In this document: positions 18,215-26,012 of the stretch, piece after piece
How the letters are laid out: each line of letters opens with the position of its first letter
Position numbering within the stretch: the stretch's first letter is position 1
Origin: JBOCEF01 sp050586345
GTDB taxonomy: Bacteria; Pseudomonadota; Alphaproteobacteria; Rhodobacterales; Rhodobacteraceae
Reading direction: 5' to 3'
NCBI RefSeq assembly: GCF_050586345.1
Contig: NZ_JBOCEF010000014.1
Coordinates: 27,069 to 91,068 of the forward strand
Length of the DNA: 64,000 nt
Program-made: the position numbers and the translations under genes
Notes under the pieces: generated by a model
What the model saw: the letters and a program-made list of their open reading frames with translations, nothing else
What the model was told of the DNA's origin: nothing
Database searches by the model: none

Positions 18215-20353
18215 ATGCCGTTCCATTACGACAAAGACGAAGACGGCATCGTGACCGTCACCATGGACATGGACGGCCAGTCGGCCAACACCATGAACAT
18301 GCAGTTCCGCGGCCTGATGTCCGAGACGGTGGCCAAACTGGAGGCCGAAGAGGGCCTGACCGGCGTCGTCTTCGCGTCGGCCAAGAAGACCTTCTTCGCG
18401 GGCGGGGACCTGAAGGACCTGCTGGCCCAGTCCGAGGCGACCGAGGAATATTTCGGCTACGCGGAGGAGAACAAGGGCTTCCTGCGGCGGATCGAGAAGC
18501 TGCCCGTCCCGGTGGCGGCCGCCATCAACGGCGCGGCGCTGGGGGGCGGGTACGAGATCTGCCTCGCCTGCAACCGGCGCATCGCGCTGGACCACCCCGG
18601 GGCCGTCACCGGCGTGCCCGAGGTGACGCTGGGCCTGCTGCCCGGCGCCGGGGGCGTGGTGCGCATCACCGCGCTGCTGGGGCTTGAGAAGGCCCTGCCG
18701 GTGCTGATGGAAGGCAAGCCGCACAAGCCCGCCTTGGCGCTGAAGCTCGGCATGATCGATGAGCTGGTGAAGACGCCGGAAGAGCTGATCCCCGCCGCCA
18801 AGGCCTGGATCAAGGCCAACCCCGACGCGGCGCAACAGCCCTGGGACCGCAAGGGCTTCAAATACCCCGGCGGCGGCGCCGATGCGCCGAACATCCGCAT
18901 GACCGCGGCCATCGCCCCGACCATGCTGGTCAAGAAGACCCGCGGGCTGATGCCGGCGCCCGAGAAGATCCTCGACATCGCGGTCAACTCCATGCGCATC
19001 GGCTTCGACGACGCCCTGCGGATGGAGACGCGCAAATTCGTCTCCCTCGTCCCGACCACCGAGGCGAAGGCGGCGATCACCACCAACTTCTTCGGCATGG
19101 GCGCCATCCGCGGCGGGGCGTTCCGGCCCAAGGGCGACCGCTGGAAGCCCGCGTCTTCGTCCGTGCTCGGCGCCGGGATGATGGGCGCGGGCATCGCCTG
19201 GGCCCATGCCTCCAAGGGCCTGCCCACCGCGCTCAAGGACATGAGCCTCGAGAACGCCGAGAAGGGCAAGGGCTACTCCGCCAAGATCGCCGAGGGGCGC
19301 GTCGCCAAGGGCCGCATGAAGCCCGAGGCCGCCGAGGCGCTGCTCGGGGCCATCCGCCCCACCGACCAGGATGATTACGACGGCGTCGACATCATCATCG
19401 AGGCGGTGTTCGAGGACATCGCCCTGAAGGAAAAGGTGATCCCGGAGACCTTTGCGAAGCTGTCCGAGGACGGCATCTACGGCTCCAACACCTCCACCCT
19501 GCCGATCTCGATCCTGGCCGAGGCCTGCCCCGACCCGACCCGCTTCATCGGCATCCACTTCTTCTCGCCGGTCGACAAGATGCAGCTGGTCGAGATCATC
19601 ATGGGCGAGAAGACCAGCGAGGACACGCTGCGCAAGGCCTATGACTACGTGCAGGGCATCGGCAAGATCCCGATCGTGGTCAATGACAGCCGCGGCTTCT
19701 TCACCTCCCGCGTCTTCGGCACCTATCTCGACGAGGGCATGGCGCTGCTGGTCGACGGCATGTCCCCGGTGATGATCGAGCGCGCTGCGTGGAAGATCGG
19801 CATGCCGGTCGGCCCGCTCCAGGTGCATGACGAGACCTCGATGGTGCTGTCGAAGAAGGTCCACGACACGCATGTGGCCCTCGACAAGCGGCTCGGGATC
19901 ACCGACGGCTTCCCGGCGAAGAACGAGGCGTCGAAGAAGGTGGCCCACAAGATGGTCGAGCTCGGCCGCGGCGGGCGCCATTACGGCGGCGGCTTTTACG
20001 AGTACGGGCCGGACGGGCGGCGCCTCTGGGACGGGCTCGGCCAGTTCGCGGAAGGGAACGCGCCGATCTCGATGCAGGAGGCGGAGGACCGGATGCTCTA
20101 CCGTTTCGCCATCGAGACGCTGCGCTGCTGGCATGAGGGCGTGCTGCGCTCCGAGGTCGAGGCCAATATCGGCTCGATCTTCGCCATCGGCTTCCCGGCC
20201 CATACCGGGGGCGCGATGCAGTTCATCCGCGGCGTCGGGATCGACGCGTTCGGCGCCCGCGCGGCCGCGCTGGCCGACGCGTGGGGCGAGCGCTTCGCGG
20301 TGCCCGAAGGGGCGCTCGAGGCGATGAAGGCGGCGGACCCGATCGCGGCCTGA
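18215..20353 (+). CDS. fadJ: FadJ/FadB-type enoyl-CoA hydratase / 3-hydroxyacyl-CoA dehydrogenase
   Basis: Bifunctional beta-oxidation subunit of 712 residues. The N-terminal crotonase domain (about 1-190) carries KTFFAGGDLKDLL and AALGGGYEICLACN with the first Glu, and GVPEVTLGLLPGAGG with the second Glu. The NAD-binding domain starts near 308 (SSVLGAGMMGAGIAWAHASK). The catalytic His448 lies in FIGIHFFSPVDKM. The C-terminal 3HCDH repeats contain NEASKKVAHKMVELGRGG and GFPAHTGGAMQF. It follows the thiolase by three bases. A terminator lies 40 bases downstream. Confidence 0.95.
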   Translation: MPFHYDKDEDGIVTVTMDMDGQSANTMNMQFRGLMSETVAKLEAEEGLTGVVFASAKKTFFAGGDLKDLLAQSEATEEYFGYAEENKGFLRRIEKLPVPVAAAINGAALGGGYEICLACNRRIALDHPGAVTGVPEVTLGLLPGAGGVVRITALLGLEKALPVLMEGKPHKPALALKLGMIDELVKTPEELIPAAKAWIKANPDAAQQPWDRKGFKYPGGGADAPNIRMTAAIAPTMLVKKTRGLMPAPEKILDIAVNSMRIGFDDALRMETRKFVSLVPTTEAKAAITTNFFGMGAIRGGAFRPKGDRWKPASSSVLGAGMMGAGIAWAHASKGLPTALKDMSLENAEKGKGYSAKIAEGRVAKGRMKPEAAEALLGAIRPTDQDDYDGVDIIIEAVFEDIALKEKVIPETFAKLSEDGIYGSNTSTLPISILAEACPDPTRFIGIHFFSPVDKMQLVEIIMGEKTSEDTLRKAYDYVQGIGKIPIVVNDSRGFFTSRVFGTYLDEGMALLVDGMSPVMIERAAWKIGMPVGPLQVHDETSMVLSKKVHDTHVALDKRLGITDGFPAKNEASKKVAHKMVELGRGGRHYGGGFYEYGPDGRRLWDGLGQFAEGNAPISMQEAEDRMLYRFAIETLRCWHEGVLRSEVEANIGSIFAIGFPAHTGGAMQFIRGVGIDAFGARAAALADAWGERFAVPEGALEAMKAADPIAA

Positions 20354-20392
20354 TGGACGCGGCGCAAGCGCCGCGGCGACGACGAGAACCGG

Positions 20393-20420
20393 AAGGGGCG
20401 GCGCGGGCCGCCCCTTTCCT
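20393..20420 (+). terminator. Rho-independent terminator after fadJ
   Basis: AAGGGGCGGC and GCCGCCCCTT form a ten-base stem with loop GCGG, followed by TCCTT. It separates the beta-oxidation genes from the small membrane proteins. Confidence 0.85.
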
Positions 20421-20440
20421 TGCGAAAGGACGCGGGCGGG

Positions 20441-20791
20441 ATGAAAACGGCGGGATGGATCCTGCGGGCGGCCTGGCTCGGCGCCTGCCTCTTCGCCCTC
20501 TCGACCCTCTGGCGCGCGGGGGCGGGGTTCGCGGACGGACAGGCCGCCGTGGTGCTCATGCTGCTGCTGACCGCGCCGCTGGGGGTGCTGGCCGCGGCGC
20601 CGCTGATGTGGAGCTTCGGGGCCGGGATCATGGCGGCGCCGGCCGCGGCGGTCGCGGTCTGGGCCCTCGCCGCCGCCGCGGGCTATGCCCAGTGGTTCAT
20701 TCTTTTGCCCCGGGCGTTCCGGCGGCTGGTCTTCGGCAAGCCGCCCGCCCGGGATGACCACATGACGACCGGGGAGGCGCGCGATGGCTGA
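20441..20791 (+). CDS. Small three-TM membrane protein (tandem copy 1)
   Basis: A 116-residue protein with about three membrane segments (WILRAAWLGACLFALS; AAVVLMLLLTAPLGVLA; AVAVWALAAAAGYAQWFILL) and a basic cytoplasmic end. It shares the block AAAGYAQWFIL followed by P.A.RRL with the next gene, and both overlap their downstream neighbour by the same eight bases, ATGGCTGA, so they look like a tandem duplication. The ATG at 20441 is used; a TTG at 20420 is in frame but lies in the terminator tail. Family and function not recognised. Confidence 0.75.
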   Translation: MKTAGWILRAAWLGACLFALSTLWRAGAGFADGQAAVVLMLLLTAPLGVLAAAPLMWSFGAGIMAAPAAAVAVWALAAAAGYAQWFILLPRAFRRLVFGKPPARDDHMTTGEARDG

Positions 20792-21209
20792 GGCCGCGAC
20801 ACGGGGCGCCCCGGGCGGCGGCGCCTCAAGGTCGGGGCGGCGCATGCGGCTGATCGGCTGGGCCTTGCGCGCCCTCTGGGCCGGCGCCTGCCTCTACGCC
20901 GCCGGGATCGCGGCGCTGCCGGCGCAGGAGGCGCTGCTGTCCGGCTATGCCCTGATGCTGCTGCCCAACGCGCCGGCGAGCCTCCTGGTCAGCGGGGCCT
21001 GGGGGGGACTCGCCATGCCGGTCCCGGGGGGCGGCGCGCTGATGGCGACCGGGCTGTTCGCGGCGACCGCGGCGGCGGGGTATGCGCAATGGTTCATTCT
21101 CGTGCCCTGGGCGGTGCGGCGGCTGCTGCGCCGCCCCGCAGCCGGGGCGCGGAGCGGAGACGAATACGACGACATGACGACGAACGACAAGGAGACGCGC
21201 AATGGCTGA
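20784..21209 (+). CDS. Small three-TM membrane protein (tandem copy 2)
   Basis: A 141-residue paralogue of the preceding gene: a basic N-terminus, membrane segments LIGWALRALWAGACLYAAGI, YALMLLPNAPASLLVSGAW and LFAATAAAGYAQWFILVPWA, then RRLLRR and an acidic tail ending MTTNDKETRNG (compare MTTGEARDG in copy 1). It starts within the last codons of copy 1 and ends within the start of the CoA-transferase gene, in each case through ATGGCTGA. The tight coupling suggests coordinated expression with the CoA-transferase. Function unknown. Confidence 0.75.
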   Translation: MAEAATRGAPGGGASRSGRRMRLIGWALRALWAGACLYAAGIAALPAQEALLSGYALMLLPNAPASLLVSGAWGGLAMPVPGGGALMATGLFAATAAAGYAQWFILVPWAVRRLLRRPAAGARSGDEYDDMTTNDKETRNG

Positions 21210-22350
21210 CGCCGCACGCGGGGGGCCCCTGGAGGGGCTGAAGGTTGTGGAGATGGCGGGGCTCGGCCCCTGCCCGCTGGCCGGGCAGATGCTGGCCGAT
21301 CTCGGGGCCGAGGTGCTGCTGATCGAGCGCGCCGGGACCCCGGCGAAGGATCGCGCTTGGGACGTGAACAACCGCGGCAAGCGGCCCGTGGCGCTGAACC
21401 TCAAGACGCCGGAAGGCGCGGGCGCGGCGATGACCCTGATCAAGGGCGCCGACATCCTGATCGAGGGGTTCCGCCCGGGGGTGATGGAGAAGCTCGGGCT
21501 GGGGCCGGAGGAATGCCTCGCCGCCAATCCGGGCCTCGTGTTCGGGCGCATGACCGGCTGGGGCCAGGACGGGCCGCTGTCGATGACCGCGGGGCATGAC
21601 ATCAACTACCTGTCGATGACCGGCCTGCTGTGGATGATGGGAGAGAAGGGCCGCCCGCCGGTCCCGCCGCTGAACCTCGTGGCGGATTACGGGGGCGGGA
21701 CGATGTTCCTGCTGCTCGGGGTCCTCTCGGCGCTGTGGGAACGCTCGCGCTCCGGCAAGGGCCAGGTGGTGGACGCGGCGATGGTGGACGGGGTCTCGGC
21801 CTTCTCCGGCATCTTCCGCGGTTTCGCCGCCCTCGGCGCCTGGCGCGAGGAACGGGCGGACAACCTGCTCGACGGCGCCGCGCCCTTCTACCGCTGCTAT
21901 GAATGCGCCTGCGGCGGGTTCCTCTCGGTCGGCCCGCTGGAGCCGCAGTTCTTCGCGCAGTTCGTCAAGCTCGCGGGCCTGCCCGAGGCGCATCGCGAGG
22001 ACCAGCGCGACCCGGCGACCTGGGAGGCGCGCGCGGCGCAGTATGCCGAGGTGTTCCGCGGCAAGACCCGGGACGAGTGGGTGGCGATCTTCGAGGGCAC
22101 CGACGCCTGCGTCGCGCCGGTGCTCTCGCCCTCCGAGGCCGAGGCGCATCCCGCCAACACCGCCCGCGGCGTGCACGTGACGGTGGGCGGCGTGACCCAG
22201 GCCGCCCCCGCCCCCCGCTTCGGGCGCACGCCTGCGCCCGCGGTGACGGCGGCGCGGCCCGCCGGCTCGGACACCGAGGCGGCGCTGGCCGAGGCGGGCC
22301 TGGGCGCGGCCGAGATCGCGGCGCTGAAGGCGGCCGGCGCGCTCGGCTGA
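21202..22350 (+). CDS. CaiB/BaiF CoA-transferase family, AMACR-like
   Basis: A 382-residue family III CoA-transferase-fold protein. It has ADLGAEVLLIERAGTPAKDR and the N-terminal NNRGKRPVALNL, then His132 in TAGHDINYLSMTG and Asp162 in LVADYGGGTMF. That spacing of 30 residues matches the catalytic His/Asp pair of alpha-methylacyl-CoA racemase, as I recall it from the mycobacterial enzyme. The likely reaction is epimerisation of 2-methylacyl-CoA before beta-oxidation, which fits the neighbouring beta-oxidation genes; CoA transfer is the alternative. It overlaps the upstream membrane-protein gene by eight bases. Confidence 0.88.
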   Translation: MADAARGGPLEGLKVVEMAGLGPCPLAGQMLADLGAEVLLIERAGTPAKDRAWDVNNRGKRPVALNLKTPEGAGAAMTLIKGADILIEGFRPGVMEKLGLGPEECLAANPGLVFGRMTGWGQDGPLSMTAGHDINYLSMTGLLWMMGEKGRPPVPPLNLVADYGGGTMFLLLGVLSALWERSRSGKGQVVDAAMVDGVSAFSGIFRGFAALGAWREERADNLLDGAAPFYRCYECACGGFLSVGPLEPQFFAQFVKLAGLPEAHREDQRDPATWEARAAQYAEVFRGKTRDEWVAIFEGTDACVAPVLSPSEAEAHPANTARGVHVTVGGVTQAAPAPRFGRTPAPAVTAARPAGSDTEAALAEAGLGAAEIAALKAAGALG

Positions 22351-22360
22351 CGCGCCCGCC

Positions 22361-22463
22361 GGGGGCCTGACGACGGGGCCTGATGACGGGGCCTGACGAC
22401 GGGGGCCTGACGACGGGGGCCTGACGACGGGGGCCTGACGACGGGGGCCTGACGATGGGGGCC
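22361..22463 (+). repeat. Minisatellite, 13-14-base unit, seven copies plus a partial one
   Basis: The unit GGGGGCCTGACGAC is repeated head to tail, two copies having lost one G and two having C-to-T changes (GATGAC, GACGAT). It begins ten bases after the CoA-transferase stop. The final partial copy GGGGGCC is the left arm of the terminator that follows. There are no spacers, so it is not a CRISPR array. Confidence 0.93.
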
Positions 22464-22490
22464 GCGCGCCGGACGGGCGCGCGGCCCCTT
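22458..22490 (+). terminator. Terminator fused to the minisatellite
   Basis: GGGGCCGCGCGCC and GGCGCGCGGCCCC form a perfect 13-base stem with a GGACG loop and then TT. Its 5' arm is made from the last repeat copy, so upstream copies (GGGGCC) could compete for pairing with GGCCCC. Confidence 0.8.
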
Positions 22491-22573
22491 CGCGCATCAC
22501 CCGCCGTTCACCTTGGCGACAGGCGCCCTGCCCGACCCTTGCCGCACCGGAAGGCGCCAGGGGAGGATGCGCG

Positions 22574-23419
22574 ATGAACGCCGATATCGTGAGGCTGATC
22601 CAGACGAAGCTGGCCGAGATGGGCCATTACACCGCCAAGGTGGATGGCGACCGCGGACCGAAGACCAACGCCGCGGCGCGGGCGGGGCTTCCGGGCCTCG
22701 GGCAAGGAACCCCCGAGGGCTTCGCCGACTGGTCCGGCAAACGCTGCGCCGTGGGCTTCCTGCAGGCCTGGGCCGCGTCCGAGGGGATCGACCCCGGCCC
22801 GGTGGACGGCTGGTGGGGCCCGCAGACGGAATACGCGGCCGAGTGCCTGGAACAGAAGCTCTCGGGCGCGGGGATCCGGCATTTCCTCGACGAGACGCCC
22901 GAGACCCTGCCCAACCCCTCGGGTTTTCCGGCCGAAAGCCGCGGTCAGCGCGAGATCCGCGATTTCTACGGCGCCCCCGGCGTCAAGGACGGGCGCGAGC
23001 CGCGGTTGGTGCGCGTCGAGCTGCCCTGGCGGATGAAGCTGAGCTGGAACCGCAGCCTGTCGCGCTCGAGCCTGCGGGTGCACGAGAAATGCGCCGAGAG
23101 CCTGGTGCGGGTGCTGGCGCGGATCGAGGCGGCCTATTCCCCGGCGCAGCGCGAGGATCTCGGGATCGACATCTTCAGCGGCGACTACAACCCGCGCAAG
23201 ATGAAGGGCGCGGACCGCCATTCGCTGCATTCCTGGGGGATCGCCTTCGACTTCGACCACACCCGCAACAGCCTCCATGCCAACGGCGCCGAGGCGCGTC
23301 TGGGCCAGCGCGACGCGATCCCGTTCTGGGAGGCGTGGGAGGCCGAGGGCTGGTATTCGCTGGGGCGGATGAAGAATTACGACTTCATGCACGTGCAGGC
23401 CGCGCACCGGACCTATTGA
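22574..23419 (+). CDS. M15-family peptidase, endolysin-like
   Basis: A 281-residue putative peptidoglycan D,D-/L,D-peptidase. The N-terminal half has two short segments resembling peptidoglycan-binding repeats: LIQTKLAEMGHYTAKVDGD followed by RGPKTNAA (about 7-36), and FLQAWAASEGIDPGPVDGWW followed by GPQTEYA (about 62-90). The C-terminal M15 zinc site is visible as HSWGIAFDFD (H-x6-D) and DFMHVQAAH. No signal peptide is present, so export would need a holin-like route or it acts as a phage-type lysin remnant. No phage genes adjoin it. GAGGATG precedes the ATG. Substrate specificity is not readable. Confidence 0.75.
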   Translation: MNADIVRLIQTKLAEMGHYTAKVDGDRGPKTNAAARAGLPGLGQGTPEGFADWSGKRCAVGFLQAWAASEGIDPGPVDGWWGPQTEYAAECLEQKLSGAGIRHFLDETPETLPNPSGFPAESRGQREIRDFYGAPGVKDGREPRLVRVELPWRMKLSWNRSLSRSSLRVHEKCAESLVRVLARIEAAYSPAQREDLGIDIFSGDYNPRKMKGADRHSLHSWGIAFDFDHTRNSLHANGAEARLGQRDAIPFWEAWEAEGWYSLGRMKNYDFMHVQAAHRTY

Positions 23420-23480
23420 GGCGCGGCGGGCGGCGGCGGGCCTGCGGCGGCAAGCTTCGGGCCGCGGGCGTTCGGCGGAA

Positions 23481-23510
23481 GGGGCGCCCGGGCGAGGACC
23501 GGGGCGCCCC
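23481..23510. terminator. Probable bidirectional terminator hairpin
   Basis: GGGGCGCC and GGCGCCCC arms flank a short GC-rich loop in the 100 bases between the M15 gene and the end of the convergent gentisate operon. No clear T-run is seen. Confidence 0.45.
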
Positions 23511-23523
23511 GCCCCCGGCGCGC

Positions 23524-24132
23524 TCAGGCGCCGAGGACCTCCGCCCGGAGCGCGTCGGGCACGTCGCCCTGGCGCGCGCCGTTTCCAAGCGCGAGCGCGG
23601 CGCGCCAGAGCGCCACGGCGCGGGCGCGGGGGGCGGCGGCGAGCGGGCCCATCGGGCCGTCGGCGGCCCAGCCCGCATCCGTCAGGTCGCGCCATTCCAC
23701 GTTCAGATGCACCGCGGAATGGTCATAGAGGCTGCGCAGCGCGCGGGCGGGCAGAACCTCGGCCAGCGACAGGCGGGCCTCGGGGGTCTCGGCGCAGTCC
23801 TCCGACGCTTCGCCCACCCGGGCCGCCTTGGCGCAGGCGGCGCGGCGGCGGGCGTCATAGCCCACTTCGGCCACGATGCGCGCACGGGTGGCGCCGGGGC
23901 GGGCCGAGGGCGCGAACAGCGCGTCGTCCGGCAGCTCGCGGAGCTTGCGGGCGAAATAGGCGGCGGCCCGGCGGGCGAGCAGCAGGTCCCCGGCCGGGGC
24001 GGCCTCGGCGTCCCAGCGCGCCCCCGCACCCTGGCGTTCGCGCAGGGCCGCGCGGGCGGCGGCGTCGGGATCCGGCGCCGCCGCGGAGGTTTCGTCCACG
24101 CTCACGCGCGGCCCCTTGCTTTCGGCGCTCAC
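23524..24132 (-). CDS. DinB-like / maleylpyruvate isomerase-like protein
   Basis: A 202-residue protein, last gene of the gentisate operon, starting with GTG in a GTGA overlap with the gentisate dioxygenase. LLARRAAAYFARKLRELPDD, RARIVAEVGYDARRRA, LRSLYDHSAVHLNVEWRDLT and GDVPDALRAEVL resemble the mycothiol-dependent maleylpyruvate isomerase family (DinB fold). Compared from memory with the corynebacterial enzyme, the metal ligands His, Glu and His fall on Glu, Ala and Ala here, and the C-terminal SCP2-like domain is missing. Position predicts isomerisation of maleylpyruvate to fumarylpyruvate, but the altered site makes the mechanism uncertain. Confidence 0.65.
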   Translation of the reverse strand: MSAESKGPRVSVDETSAAAPDPDAAARAALRERQGAGARWDAEAAPAGDLLLARRAAAYFARKLRELPDDALFAPSARPGATRARIVAEVGYDARRRAACAKAARVGEASEDCAETPEARLSLAEVLPARALRSLYDHSAVHLNVEWRDLTDAGWAADGPMGPLAAAPRARAVALWRAALALGNGARQGDVPDALRAEVLGA

Positions 24133-25229
24133 GCGCCGGAAACCTTGGTGCGCATGAAGTGCAGCGCCTCCATGATCGGCGCGTCCGAGAAGCGGAACAA
24201 GTCGAACTGCGTCTCGGCCTCGAGCGACCACGACACCCAGGAGGGGGCCACGAACAGGTCGCCCTTCGAGAGCTTGCGCCGCTCGCCGCCCAGCACCACC
24301 GCGCCCTCGCCCTCGAACACCTGGAAGACGGTCGAGCCGACCTCCTGCCGCGCGGGGGTGGAGGCGCCGGCCCGCAGGCGGTGGAACTCGCAGCGGATGG
24401 TCGGCATCACGTCGCCGCCGGTCGTCGGGTTCACGTAGCGGATCGCGGCATGGCCCGGCCCGGCGGTGGCGGGCTGGCCCTCGTCCTCGAGCAGCAGCTG
24501 CTCGGTCAGCGCGCGGTCGGTATGCTCCCACCGGAAGGCGGCGAGGGGCGAGGAGACGGTGTTCTCCAGCCCCGAGAGCGGGCGCAGGCCCGGATGGCCC
24601 CAGAGCCGCTCGCCCTGCGAGAACTGCGGCGTCGCGTTGTCGGTCACCCGGTCGGCGCCGAATTCGAAGAAGCCCACGTCCATCTGGCGGCTGAACGGGA
24701 TGTCGAGCCCGTCGATCCAGGCCATGGGTTCCGTGGCGACGTTGTGGTGGCCGTGGAAGCGCCAGCCGGGGGTCAGCAGCAGGTCGCCGCGGGACATGCG
24801 CACCGGGTCGCCGTCGACCACGGTCCACACGCCCTCGCCCTCGACCACGAAGCGGAAGGCGTTCTGGGCGTGGCGATGCTCGGGCGCGTTCTCACCGGGG
24901 CAGAGATACTGGATGGCGCACCAGAGCGTCGGCGAGACATAAGCCGCGCCCCCGAGGCCGGGGTTGGCGAGGCCGATGGCGCGGCGCTCGCCGCCGCGGC
25001 CGACGGGCACCAGCTCGCCCGATTTCTCGGCCAACGGCAGCAGGTCGGACCACTTCCACACGTAAGGCACGGCGTCCGAGGTGGGGGTCATCGGCATCAG
25101 GCTGCCGGTCTGGGTCCAGAGCGGGTTCAGGTGGTTGTCCTTGAACCCCTGGTAGAGGGCGCGCAGCTCGGGCGTGTCTTCGGGCTGCATCCCGTGGGCG
25201 ACGGTCTCGTGGTCGAGCTCTTCATTCAT
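24129..25229 (-). CDS. Gentisate 1,2-dioxygenase
   Basis: Fe(II) bicupin ring-cleavage enzyme opening gentisate to maleylpyruvate. The 366-residue length is usual. The first cupin shows ENAPEHRHAQNAFRFVVEG and the second VGSTVFQVFEGEGAVVLGGE. Other family blocks are GGAAYVSPTLWCAIQYLCPG, HGHHNVATEPMAWIDGLDIP and FDLFRFSDAPIMEAL. The ATG at 25229 has GGGAGGA six bases before it. It lies 58 bases after the fumarylpyruvate hydrolase gene and overlaps the maleylpyruvate-isomerase-like gene. Confidence 0.95.
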   Translation of the reverse strand: MNEELDHETVAHGMQPEDTPELRALYQGFKDNHLNPLWTQTGSLMPMTPTSDAVPYVWKWSDLLPLAEKSGELVPVGRGGERRAIGLANPGLGGAAYVSPTLWCAIQYLCPGENAPEHRHAQNAFRFVVEGEGVWTVVDGDPVRMSRGDLLLTPGWRFHGHHNVATEPMAWIDGLDIPFSRQMDVGFFEFGADRVTDNATPQFSQGERLWGHPGLRPLSGLENTVSSPLAAFRWEHTDRALTEQLLLEDEGQPATAGPGHAAIRYVNPTTGGDVMPTIRCEFHRLRAGASTPARQEVGSTVFQVFEGEGAVVLGGERRKLSKGDLFVAPSWVSWSLEAETQFDLFRFSDAPIMEALHFMRTKVSGA

Positions 25230-25287
25230 GGCGCATCCTCCCTTGTTCGAAACCGGGGGGCGGGACCGGCCCGCCCCCCGAACGTCA

Positions 25288-25983
25288 TCAGGCCTTCGGG
25301 CCGATGGTGGTGGTGATCTGGCCGAGGCCGTCGATCGAAACGACGCAGACATCGCCCGGGACCATGGCGCCGACGCCCGCCGGGGTGCCGGTCATGATCA
25401 CGTCGCCGGCCTTGAGCTCGACGAGGCCCGAGAGGTAGGAGATGATCTCGGGAACCGACCAGATCAGCTCCTCGAGGTCGGCGTCCTGCTTCACCTCGCC
25501 GTTGACCGTCAGCTTGATCGAGCCTTTCGACGGGTGGCCCACTTCCGAAACCGGATGAAGGGGCCCGATGACCGCGGAGCGGTCGAAACCCTTGCCCATG
25601 TCCCAGGGACGGCCCTGGTCGCGGGCCTTCAGCTGGATGTCGCGGCGGGTCAGGTCGTTGCCGACGGCATAGCCCCAGATGTGGGACTCGGCCTCGTCCT
25701 CGGGGATGTTCACGCCGCCCGAGGCGAGGGCGACGATCAGCTCGGCCTCGTAGTGGAAGTTCTCGGTCTGCGGCGGGTAGGCGACGGTCTCATTGTCGTC
25801 CACCACGGCGTTCGCGGGCTTGGCGAAGAAGAAGGGGGGCTCGCGATCCGGGTCCTTGCCCATCTCGCGGGCATGGGCGGCGTAGTTGCGGCCGACGCAA
25901 TAGATGCGGCGGACCGGGAAGCGGTCCTCGCTGCCGGCGACGGCGACCGAGGCCTGGGGCGCGGGGTCGATGACGTAACCCAT
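25288..25983 (-). CDS. Fumarylpyruvate hydrolase (FAH family)
   Basis: Hydrolyses fumarylpyruvate to fumarate and pyruvate, the end of the gentisate pathway. The 231-residue fumarylacetoacetate-hydrolase-fold protein has IYCVGRNYAAHAREMG, FFFAKPANAVVD, the metal-binding FHYEAELIVAL, GYAVGNDLTRRDIQ, GKGFDRSAVIGP and IMTGTPAGVG. Its length matches NagK-type enzymes. It lies 29 bases downstream of the monooxygenase gene. The specific substrate is assigned from operon context. Confidence 0.92.
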   Translation of the reverse strand: MGYVIDPAPQASVAVAGSEDRFPVRRIYCVGRNYAAHAREMGKDPDREPPFFFAKPANAVVDDNETVAYPPQTENFHYEAELIVALASGGVNIPEDEAESHIWGYAVGNDLTRRDIQLKARDQGRPWDMGKGFDRSAVIGPLHPVSEVGHPSKGSIKLTVNGEVKQDADLEELIWSVPEIISYLSGLVELKAGDVIMTGTPAGVGAMVPGDVCVVSIDGLGQITTTIGPKA

Positions 25984-26012
25984 GGGGCTGTATCCTTGTT
26001 CTTCGAGAGTCT

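Noticed and set aside
16046..20845. A 1599-codon antisense open frame over the beta-oxidation genes
   Set aside because: It is rich in Arg, Gly, His and Asp with no domain, and lies opposite clear thiolase and FadJ genes; it is a GC-bias shadow.
22361..22463. Possible CRISPR array
   Set aside because: Units of 13-14 bases follow each other without spacers, and no cas genes are present.
23524..24828. A longer 434-codon version of the maleylpyruvate-isomerase-like gene
   Set aside because: The extra part lies antisense-frame inside the gentisate dioxygenase gene; the GTGA overlap at 24132 is the natural start.
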